Source: Candidatus Saccharimonadota bacterium
GTDB taxonomy: Bacteria > Patescibacteriota > Saccharimonadia > Saccharimonadales > Saccharimonadaceae
DNA: 10,510 nt
Direction: 5' to 3'
Assembly (NCBI GenBank): GCA_002861585.1
Contig: PJQJ01000020.1
Span: forward strand, 32,762 to 43,271
Each line of letters begins with the position of its first letter. Within the stretch, counting starts at the first letter, position 1. Shown one piece after another: positions 6,595-10,510 of this stretch. A program made the position numbers and the translations under genes. The notes beneath the pieces were generated by a model, which made no database searches, was not told the origin of the DNA, and was given only the letters and a program-made list of their open reading frames with translations.

Positions 6595-6637
6595 TAAAAC
6601 TAAAAGCTATCGCGTCTTGCGATAGCTTTTAGTTTTA
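6595..6637. terminator. Bidirectional terminator with a perfect 19-bp stem
   Basis: Positions 6595-6613 pair perfectly with 6619-6637 around a 5-nt loop (GTCTT). Both outer ends are A/T-rich, giving T-rich 3' arms on either strand. It lies between the convergent pilin-like gene 5 and the hsp20 gene, 17 bp beyond the hsp20 stop, so it most likely ends the hsp20 transcript and backs up the cluster terminator. Confidence 0.8.
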
Positions 6638-6653
6638 GCTTGGATTACCAACG

Positions 6654-7112
6654 CTACTGAATTTGAATCTTTCGAGCTTGTTCTTGTTTTACTTTAATAA
6701 AGCTGATAGTTAGGACGCCATCTTTCAAAACAGCTTCCACCTCATCTTCTTTAACAGCAACAGGCAGCGCAAGTGTTCGAGAGAACTCTCCCCAGTAACA
6801 CTCTTGCATATGCCACTGAACAACATCAGCCTCGTCGCCGCTCGAAAGCGTACCACTAATAGTAAGAACGCCGTCTGAAATACTAACATCAAGATCAGAC
6901 TTATTGACACCTGCGGTGCGCGCTTTAATAAAAAGTCGCTCATCTGATTCGTATACATCAACAGCAAGCTGTCCAGGTACGTGCTCTTCTTCTTCCCACT
7001 GCTCTTCTGGTGGTTGGCTGACTACCTGTGTATCGTCGTCGTCACCAAGAAACGCAGCAGCAAGTTCATCTTCCATTAGCAAATCATCGTTATTTGTTTT
7101 GCCTCGTGCCAT
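6654..7112 (-). CDS. Hsp20 / alpha-crystallin family small heat-shock protein, 152 aa
   Basis: The N-terminal arm (1-47) is very acidic (DDDD at 24-27, EEEE at 40-43). The alpha-crystallin domain spans about 48-145: LAVDVYESDERLFIKARTAG, then DVSISDGVLTISG, FSRTLALP at 110-117, and the signature AVLKDGVLTI at 127-136. The C-terminal KIQIQ supplies the I-x-I motif that docks into neighbouring subunits during oligomer assembly. Small heat-shock proteins bind unfolding proteins without ATP and hold them for refolding; this one is cytoplasmic. The length is normal for the family. ATG 7112 is preceded by GGAGG at seven bases. I see no CIRCE or HAIR element upstream, so HrcA control is not supported. 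It is divergent from comF with overlapping promoters. Confidence 0.95.
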   Translation of the reverse strand: MARGKTNNDDLLMEDELAAAFLGDDDDTQVVSQPPEEQWEEEEHVPGQLAVDVYESDERLFIKARTAGVNKSDLDVSISDGVLTISGTLSSGDEADVVQWHMQECYWGEFSRTLALPVAVKEDEVEAVLKDGVLTISFIKVKQEQARKIQIQ

Positions 7113-7164
7113 TCAACATCCTCCACTTTCACTCTAGATTGGCTCTGACAGTTTTTCTATGATA

Positions 7165-7194
7165 ATTATATCCGTAATTGTCAATATAATGCAA
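7165..7194 (-). promoter_or_regulatory. Predicted hsp20 promoter (overlaps the comF promoter)
   Basis: On the minus strand TTGCAT (7189-7194), an 18-nt spacer and a consensus TATAAT (7165-7170) precede hsp20, leaving a leader of about 45 nt. The -35 box shares bases with the comF -10 box on the other strand. Confidence 0.55.
7185..7190 (+). promoter_or_regulatory. Predicted comF -10 element
   Basis: A consensus TATAAT (7185-7190) lies 16 bp before the comF ATG and would give a leader of about ten bases. The alternative -10-like TAATAT at 7195-7200 would make the message leaderless. No good -35 box and only a weak AGAG ribosome site are seen. The heptamers ATTATAT (7165-7171) and ATATAAT (7184-7190) form an inverted repeat centred between the two divergent promoters. 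Confidence 0.5.
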
Positions 7195-7206
7195 TAATAT
7201 AGAGCA

Positions 7207-7896
7207 ATGCCAGTAAATAATACAATAATTGAACACATTCTTAATGTAGTGGCACCGCATCATTGCGTGGGCTGTAACGAGGAAGGATCACTCCTTTGTT
7301 CAGTCTGCTTTGAGGCTGTTACGGAAGGGCCTACCCCACTCTGCTGTTTTTGTTCAGCACCAAGTGCTATGGACTGGCTTTGTACCTCTTGTCGTACGAT
7401 TAAAAAATGCGATGCAGTATGGGTGGTTGGTTCTTATGAGAATGAACTAAAAAATTTGGTTCATGCATTCAAGTTTGAGCGCGCCAAAGCGGCCCGTACT
7501 GTTATTGCTAAATTACTGCTCACCACTCTTCCATACATTCCTACAACAACGATCGTTGTAAGTGTTCCTACAACCCCTCAACATACACGTCAACGGGGCT
7601 ATGACCATACATGTCTAGTTGCCTCACTGATCGCTACTGAACGCGGCTATAAGTATCAACCACTTCTCAAACGCATTTCATCAACGCGCCAGCTCGGAAA
7701 AGACCGAAAAGAGCGCTTTATCCAGGCCGAAGAGGCTTTTGCGGTAGTACAGCCTCTACCGAGGGATGCGCAGATACTCCTTATAGATGACGTGATTACC
7801 ACGGGAGCAACCGTTCAGGCAGCGGCTCGATGCTTAAAAGAGGCAGGTGCAGCGCGCGTATTCGTGTTAGCTTTGGCTCACGAGAACTTAAAATAA
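7207..7896 (+). CDS. comF: ComF family protein (zinc-ribbon phosphoribosyltransferase-like), 229 aa
   Basis: The N-terminal zinc-binding region has four CxxC-type pairs: C20/C23, C31/C34, C46-C49 and C59/C62. The phosphoribosyltransferase-like domain follows, with VPTTPQHTRQRGYDHT (about 119-134, the RQRGYNQ-type motif) and the PRPP-binding loop ILLIDDVITTGAT (190-202), including the acidic pair D194/D195. The length is close to the usual 210-240. ComF proteins are cytoplasmic factors needed for late steps of DNA uptake in naturally competent bacteria, working with ComFA and DprA on incoming single strands; the true substrate is unsettled. Patescibacteria generally keep competence genes, probably to salvage DNA. 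The start ATG 7207 has only a weak ribosome site and a very short leader. It is divergent from hsp20. Confidence 0.95.
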   Translation: MPVNNTIIEHILNVVAPHHCVGCNEEGSLLCSVCFEAVTEGPTPLCCFCSAPSAMDWLCTSCRTIKKCDAVWVVGSYENELKNLVHAFKFERAKAARTVIAKLLLTTLPYIPTTTIVVSVPTTPQHTRQRGYDHTCLVASLIATERGYKYQPLLKRISSTRQLGKDRKERFIQAEEAFAVVQPLPRDAQILLIDDVITTGATVQAAARCLKEAGAARVFVLALAHENLK

Positions 7897-7917
7897 GCTG
7901 TCCACCCCTGAAAGATA

Positions 7918-7926
7918 TGGTACAAT
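7918..7926 (+). promoter_or_regulatory. Extended -10 promoter of tRNA-Ser(UGA)
   Basis: TGGTACAAT (TG at 7918-7919, TACAAT at 7921-7926) lies 20 bp before the tRNA, with a weak CTGTCC at 7898-7903 at 17-nt spacing. It is identical to the element before pilin-like gene 5. Confidence 0.6.
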
Positions 7927-7946
7927 AGTCTGGTCTAAGACAGTCT

Positions 7947-8037
<91 letters not shown>

Positions 8038-8044
8038 AGAAGGA

Positions 8045-8069
8045 GAACTACCAAATGGTAGTTCTTTTT
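8045..8069 (+). terminator. Terminator after tRNA-Ser(UGA)
   Basis: GAACTACCA (8045-8053) pairs with TGGTAGTTC (8056-8064), followed by TTTTT (8065-8069). It lies nine bases after the tRNA CCA. Confidence 0.88.
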
Positions 8070-8099
8070 CTATTCCCCTTCCATGATACCCCTGTTATA

Positions 8100-8108
8100 T
8101 GCTAAAAT
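8100..8108 (+). promoter_or_regulatory. Extended -10 promoter of tRNA-Ser(GCU)
   Basis: TGCTAAAAT (TG at 8100-8101, TAAAAT at 8103-8108) lies 21 bp before the tRNA. The -35 region is poor (TTCCAT at 8079-8084, 18-nt spacing). Confidence 0.5.
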
Positions 8109-8129
8109 ACTTCGAGTCAGCCGACATAT

Positions 8130-8222
8130 GGAGGAGTACCCAAGTGGCTGAAGGGGCGGCTTTGCTAAAGCTGTAGGTCGGGGCAACCTGGCGCGAGAGT
8201 TCGAACCTCTCCTCCTCCGCCA
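8130..8222 (+). tRNA. tRNA-Ser(GCU), CCA encoded
   Basis: This is a class II tRNA of 93 nt. Acceptor GGAGGAG (8130-8136) pairs with CTCCTCC (8212-8218), with discriminator G8219 and CCA 8220-8222. The anticodon stem CGGCT/AGCTG (one G-U pair) holds loop TTGCTAA, anticodon GCT at 8164-8166, reading AGC/AGU. The long variable arm and GTTCGAACC T-loop are present. Its CCA runs directly into the terminator stem. Confidence 0.97.
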
Positions 8223-8260
8223 AGAAAATGGACTAGTTTTTACTGGTCCATTTTCTTTTT
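8222..8260 (+). terminator. Terminator after tRNA-Ser(GCU)
   Basis: A 16-bp stem (8222-8237 with 8242-8257, one G-T wobble) has a TTTT loop and ends in a T-run to 8260. Its 5' arm begins at the last A of the tRNA CCA, so termination and 3'-end maturation are very close together. Confidence 0.88.
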
Positions 8261-8310
8261 GTGTAATGGCACAATCGCACATTAGAGCTATTCTTCCCCA
8301 ATTAAGCTAA

Positions 8311-8319
8311 TGCTATACT
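8311..8319 (+). promoter_or_regulatory. Extended -10 promoter placing the start of transcription at the ATG
   Basis: TGCTATACT (TG at 8311-8312, TATACT at 8314-8319) ends six bases before the ATG at 8326. The usual distance from -10 box to start site puts +1 on or beside that A. There is no -35 match (TTCTTC at 17-nt spacing). Confidence 0.6.
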
Positions 8320-8325
8320 ATAGCT

Positions 8326-8952
8326 ATGCAACCAACACAAGGACAAGGGTACTGGCAACCGGACGACAACGGAGAACAGACACCGCAAGCAAACAGCACT
8401 ACTCCCCTGAACCAATCTGTTGGTGAGGCTCCCTCTGCCTTTAATGGCTATGAACTAACTGAACAACAGCAAACTTCTATGGATAGTATTGATGAATCTC
8501 AGGAGATTCAGTGGGAAGCATCTGAGTATATCCATCACGAAAAGAGCTCGTCGTGGTTCGTAAAGCTTACGCTTGTGGCAATTATGTTGATTGTTCTAGC
8601 GATTGTTTTCCGACAGTGGACATTTACGGCGGTTATAGCCGTAATGTCAGCCTCCTTGGCTGTTTACGCTAAGCGTCCACCGCGAACACTGCGATATCAC
8701 CTCAGCCACCAAGGAGTCATTATAGAGGACAAGTTTTATCCATTTCAGGAGTTTAGGGCATTTGGAATACTACAGGACGGCCCCCTCTTTATGATCAACT
8801 TGTTACCACGAAAACGGTTTATGCCAGCGCTTAGCATGTACTTTGAGCAGCAAGACGGAGAGAGAATTGTTGATCTGCTTGCAGCCCATCTTCCGCACGA
8901 GCAGATGAAGCCTGATCTACTTGATACGATCGTTAGAAAACTTCGTTTTTAG
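8326..8952 (+). CDS. Conserved Patescibacterial-type two-helix membrane protein, 208 aa, likely leaderless
   Basis: The Gln/Ser/Asn-rich disordered N-terminus (1-60) leads to IQWEASEYIHHEKSSSWF (61-78), a motif I associate with uncharacterised Patescibacterial membrane proteins. Two hydrophobic helices (about 79-95 and 98-115) form a hairpin, placing both ends in the cytoplasm. The C-terminal part (about 120-208) contains RYHLSHQGVIIEDKFYPFQE and an FRAFGI stretch that reads like a small PH-like beta domain, then a helix-rich end. I assign no function. The ATG at 8326 has no ribosome site and lies six bases from an extended -10 element, so translation from a leaderless message is predicted. 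The gene is a single unit between two tRNA transcripts. Confidence 0.85.
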   Translation: MQPTQGQGYWQPDDNGEQTPQANSTTPLNQSVGEAPSAFNGYELTEQQQTSMDSIDESQEIQWEASEYIHHEKSSSWFVKLTLVAIMLIVLAIVFRQWTFTAVIAVMSASLAVYAKRPPRTLRYHLSHQGVIIEDKFYPFQEFRAFGILQDGPLFMINLLPRKRFMPALSMYFEQQDGERIVDLLAAHLPHEQMKPDLLDTIVRKLRF

Positions 8953-8954
8953 CT

Positions 8955-8982
8955 ACCTCTGAGCGTTGCTTACATCAGAGGT
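8955..8982. repeat. Inverted repeat after the 208-aa gene, overlapping the tRNA-Arg promoter
   Basis: ACCTCTGA (8955-8962) pairs with TCAGAGGT (8975-8982) across a 12-base loop, two bases after the stop. It lacks a good T-run, so it may be a weak terminator. It also covers the -35 box and most of the spacer of the tRNA-Arg promoter, so it could instead be an operator. Confidence 0.5.
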
Positions 8983-8994
8983 TGGTGTTATAAT
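8966..8994 (+). promoter_or_regulatory. Promoter upstream of tRNA-Arg
   Basis: TTGCTT (8966-8971), a 17-nt spacer and TATAAT (8989-8994) preceded by TG at 8986-8987 form the best promoter match in the window. Predicted +1 is near 9001, leaving an unusually long leader of about 97 nt before the tRNA. The leader contains the inverted repeat GAAAGCT/AGCTTTC and a short hairpin TAGCT/GGCTA near its 3' end. Confidence 0.7.
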
Positions 8995-9097
8995 TGCTTC
9001 TGTTCTTCGAGCCAATTTGGCGACAAGAAAGCTCTTTCTATCTACAAGGCGTGGCCAGATATGAAGCTTTCTTTAGCTGATTGTTTGGCTACGATAT

Positions 9098-9174
9098 GCA
9101 CCCGTAGCTCAGCTGGATAGAGCGTCGGCTTGCGGAGCCGAAGGTCATAAGTTCGAATCTTGTCGGGTGTACCA
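9098..9174 (+). tRNA. tRNA-Arg(GCG), CCA encoded
   Basis: Acceptor GCACCCG (9098-9104) pairs with CGGGTGT (9164-9170), with a G-U first pair, discriminator A9171 and CCA 9172-9174. The D-arm AGCTCAGCTGGATAGAGC carries the A20 typical of arginine tRNAs. Anticodon stem TCGGC/GCCGA holds loop TTGCGGA, anticodon GCG at 9132-9134, reading CGC/CGU. Most bacteria use an ACG anticodon edited to ICG for these codons, so GCG is notable. The T-arm GTTCGAATC is present, but the T stem is AT-rich. Confidence 0.93.
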
Positions 9175-9181
9175 AGCAAGC

Positions 9182-9207
9182 AACACGAGGAATAACTCGT
9201 GTTTTTT
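9182..9207 (+). terminator. Terminator after tRNA-Arg
   Basis: AACACGAG (9182-9189) pairs with CTCGTGTT (9196-9203) around a six-base loop, followed by a T-run to 9207. Outer AAGCAA/TTGCTT arms can extend it. It begins eight bases after the tRNA CCA. Confidence 0.85.
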
Positions 9208-9231
9208 GCTTGGTTTGTCTTGCTAACATTT

Positions 9232-9364
9232 GAACTTATGACGCAACAGCTTCAGCTGGTGTAAGTCATAAGTTCGGTGGAGGGAATGGGCATCCGCAAA
9301 AGTTTACTCCTAGCAGAGCACATGAGCGGAAGAGGCTTTAGCCGATATCTTGTCGGGTGTTCCA
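9232..9364 (+). pseudogene. Interrupted tRNA-Arg-derived element with an internal hairpin
   Basis: AGCTTCAGCTGG (9248-9259) resembles the tRNA-Arg D-arm. GTCATAAGTTCG (9265-9276) is identical to its T-stem/loop (9144-9155). ATCTTGTCGGGTGT-T-CCA (9347-9364) matches its 3' acceptor end (9157-9174) except for one base. There is no anticodon arm, and 70 nt (9277-9346) replace one A in the T loop. An inverted copy of the T-arm, GAACTTATGAC (9232-9242), pairs perfectly with 9265-9275, making a long hairpin capped by a second stem (CAGC-TTCA-GCTG core). GTGGA (9277-9281) could pair with TCCAC (9361-9365) around the insert. It could be a decayed tRNA copy, the scar of an element that used the tRNA as attachment site, or a structured RNA. 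The matches are plain; the interpretation is open. Confidence 0.6.
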
Positions 9365-9400
9365 CGAAACAACCTCACTATTGAAGTGGGGTTGTTTCGT
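9364..9400. terminator. Strong hairpin, probable terminator after the tRNA-derived element
   Basis: A 16-bp stem (9364-9379 with 9385-9400, one T-G wobble) has a five-base loop. The 3' arm is T-rich (GTTGTTTCGTT), but no clean T-run follows, so it may be a weaker terminator or an RNA-stabilising hairpin. It closes the element before the promoter of the next gene. Confidence 0.6.
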
Positions 9401-9418
9401 TGCAAAGAGGTATAAACC

Positions 9419-9447
9419 TTGTCCTTATAAAGGTTATGGTCTATCCT
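9419..9447 (+). promoter_or_regulatory. Predicted promoter of the 241-aa membrane protein gene
   Basis: TTGTCC (9419-9424), a 17-nt spacer and TATCCT (9442-9447) are a moderate sigma-70 match 22 bp before the ATG. The inverted repeat AACCTT/AAGGTT overlaps the -35 box. Confidence 0.4.
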
Positions 9448-9469
9448 TGGTCTAAATTAAAGGATCAAC

Positions 9470-10195
9470 ATGAAAAAGTTATTACTCGAAAAAATACGCC
9501 TCTCGCAGTACTTTATCTTCCTGCTTGTCATCTTCGGTTTATTAGTTGCCGTAGTGCCAGAAGTAACTTTTAATAGCGGTGCCCTCACCCTCTTTTCAGT
9601 GAACTCCTTCCTGTACGGGTTCTATATCGCTCCAATTTTAGCGGCCCAACGATCACGCATCGAAGAGCTTCATCGAATTGTCCGCGCCGAGGCTAACGCG
9701 ATATTTGCGATGGTTTTGAGTGTGAAAAAATTGCCAAAAGGACTTCGCAACGAGATACAAGAGATGTTTTTGGAGTACCTAAGAGCTTCTATAAAACAAC
9801 GCAGGGCTGGCGAAGGTGAAAAGAAGTATGAACAGCTTATCTCATTCTGTCTTGATTACAAGGGCGAGCATCAGGAGACAATCGATAAACTGCTTGATAA
9901 GTTGGTTACAAATCAGCAAAACCGCACAAACTTTACCATGCAGATGAATAACCGTGTTTTTAGTAACGAATGGATGATAATGCTCGTGCTCTTTAGTGTA
10001 ACGCTGAGTTTTGTGATTCTGCTTGATGCATCGAGCGGCGTTATCTACCAGCTTCTTGCAGCAATGCTCTGTACGGGACTAACAATGCTGCTAGTTATCT
10101 TGGTGAAGATGTCTACTCTTACTCACAAAAAAGCTAAGCAGATGTGGGATCCATACAAAAAACTGGTTGAAAGTCACTTCCATCGAATCGATTAA
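9470..10195 (+). CDS. Four-helix membrane protein, bestrophin-like/DUF4239-type layout, 241 aa
   Basis: Hydrophobic helices lie at about 12-30, 38-58, 168-186 and 190-213. A central cytoplasmic region of about 110 residues (60-167) is helical and charged, and the C-terminus is basic (HKKAKQMWDPYKKLVE). The central IVRAEANAIFAMVLSVKKLP (70-89), followed by a Y-containing amphipathic helix, resembles the EAxAL...LP...Y pattern of DUF4239 (bestrophin-like) proteins, which share the two-plus-two helix topology and a length near 250. No function is established for that family, and the match is by eye only. ATG 9470 is preceded by AAAGGA at a normal distance. It converges on the next gene with five bases between the stop codons. 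Confidence 0.8.
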   Translation: MKKLLLEKIRLSQYFIFLLVIFGLLVAVVPEVTFNSGALTLFSVNSFLYGFYIAPILAAQRSRIEELHRIVRAEANAIFAMVLSVKKLPKGLRNEIQEMFLEYLRASIKQRRAGEGEKKYEQLISFCLDYKGEHQETIDKLLDKLVTNQQNRTNFTMQMNNRVFSNEWMIMLVLFSVTLSFVILLDASSGVIYQLLAAMLCTGLTMLLVILVKMSTLTHKKAKQMWDPYKKLVESHFHRID

Positions 10196-10212
10196 CGAGC
10201 TTACTTGCTCGT
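10195..10212. repeat. Small hairpin between convergent genes
   Basis: ACGAGC (10195-10200) pairs with GCTCGT (10207-10212) around TTACTT. It spans both stop codons of the convergent pair. No T-run follows on either strand, so terminator function is uncertain. Confidence 0.4.
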
Positions 10213-10510
10213 GAAAAAGCCCTTAATCGTCCGAAAGTCAGTTGAAAGCATCTTTGAATCATCTATCGCCTGTTCTATCTTCTGTTCCTCTCTGCCCCTT
10301 AATTGCAAGACCACCGCATTGATGAGCAGGCGCCAGATGAATACCGGGAGTGGAACGCGGGTCAGCTCGAGCCGTTTTTGCAGTTTCCGTGCAAAGCGGT
10401 AGATAAACTTCTTTTGACTACTCTTTAGGTTCTTGGGGAGTAGCTGACCAGTTGCAAAAAAGACAAGCGATCCTAGTAGCGCCGCCGAAAGGGCCGTCAT
10501 ATAGGCAAGT
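10201..10510 (-). CDS. Small basic membrane-associated protein of unknown function (5' end beyond window)
   Basis: The frame is open to the right edge and ends at TAA 10201-10203. An internal ATG at 10500 has no ribosome site (CTTGCCTAT precedes it), and the three codons before it are also open, so the true start is probably outside. From that ATG, residues about 2-22 are one hydrophobic segment (the last of possibly more), followed by a Lys/Arg-rich stretch (KNLKSSQKKFIYRFARKLQKRLE). A second weakly hydrophobic helix (about 50-66) and a charged helical tail (RGREEQKIEQAIDDSK) follow. I recognise no family. Its convergent partner is another small membrane protein, but nothing shows a shared role. 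Confidence 0.65.
   Translation of the reverse strand, partial: LAYMTALSAALLGSLVFFATGQLLPKNLKSSQKKFIYRFARKLQKRLELTRVPLPVFIWRLLINAVVLQLRGREEQKIEQAIDDSKMLSTDFRTIKGFFTSK

Noticed and set aside
7113..7206. CIRCE or HAIR heat-shock operator upstream of hsp20
   Set aside because: No TTAGCACTC-N9-GAGTGCTAA-like or CTTGAGT-N7-ACTCAAG-like sequence is present; the only palindrome is the AT-rich promoter overlap.
8070..8282. Minus-strand open frame of 70 codons
   Set aside because: It runs straight through tRNA-Ser(GCU) and its terminator; the well-formed tRNA explains this sequence.
9240..9263. Tiny frame MTQQLQLV inside the hairpin as a tmRNA tag
   Set aside because: The tag does not end in the usual Ala-rich degron, the acceptor lacks the alanine G-U identity pair at position 3, and the element is far too short for tmRNA.
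9241..9364. The tRNA-derived element as a functional split or intron-containing tRNA
   Set aside because: No anticodon arm exists, the 5' acceptor strand does not match the 3' strand, and bacterial tRNA introns are group I or II and far larger than 70 nt.

Overview
The window looks like part of a Candidatus Patescibacteria (CPR) genome, most likely Saccharibacteria (TM7). The evidence is a PrgI-family / VirB6-like gene pair beside a run of tiny two-helix 'T4SS pilin' proteins, a tightly packed gene set, and small membrane proteins of a type I know mainly from this group. TGA behaves as an ordinary stop: the 790-codon gene has no in-frame TGA and one gene ends in TGA. This argues against the UGA=Gly code of Gracilibacteria/Absconditabacteria. 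The lineage call is inference; no rRNA or marker gene is present.

Positions 1-6500 are a divergent type IV secretion (T4SS)-like locus. On the minus strand, from right to left, lie a 412-aa single-pass anchored protein of unknown function with its own terminator, a 790-aa VirB6/TrbL-like polytopic protein, and a PrgI-family protein that runs off the left edge (a VirB4-type ATPase would be expected beyond it). On the plus strand are five consecutive pilin-like proteins of 135, 135, 100, 125 and 148 aa, each with two hydrophobic helices. Four of them have a signal peptide and a pair of cysteines in the exported segment. The fifth has its own extended -10 promoter and ribosome binding site and is followed by two hairpin terminators, so it may be the most abundant subunit. 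A 227-bp divergent control region (4204-4430) carries a promoter on each strand and an inverted repeat.

Positions 6500-7900 hold an Hsp20 small heat-shock protein (minus) and a ComF-family competence phosphoribosyltransferase (plus). They are transcribed divergently from overlapping promoters that share one palindromic AT-rich element.

Positions 7900-9470 are an RNA-gene block: tRNA-Ser(UGA), tRNA-Ser(GCU) and tRNA-Arg(GCG), each with a recognisable -10 element (mostly extended TGnTAnnnT) and each followed by its own intrinsic terminator. A 208-aa two-helix membrane protein sits between them and is predicted to be read from a leaderless mRNA. Downstream of tRNA-Arg lies the most unusual stretch. 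It is a degraded second copy of the tRNA (D-arm-like, T-arm and 3' acceptor pieces in order) that lacks the anticodon arm, is interrupted by about 70 nt inside the T loop, and is folded by an extra inverted copy of the T-arm into a long hairpin.

Positions 9470-10510 hold two converging membrane-protein genes: a 241-aa four-helix protein resembling the bestrophin-like/DUF4239 layout, and a partial small basic membrane protein running off the right edge.

Together the window encodes surface and secretion machinery (possibly for host contact or DNA transfer), one DNA-uptake gene, one chaperone and translation RNAs.
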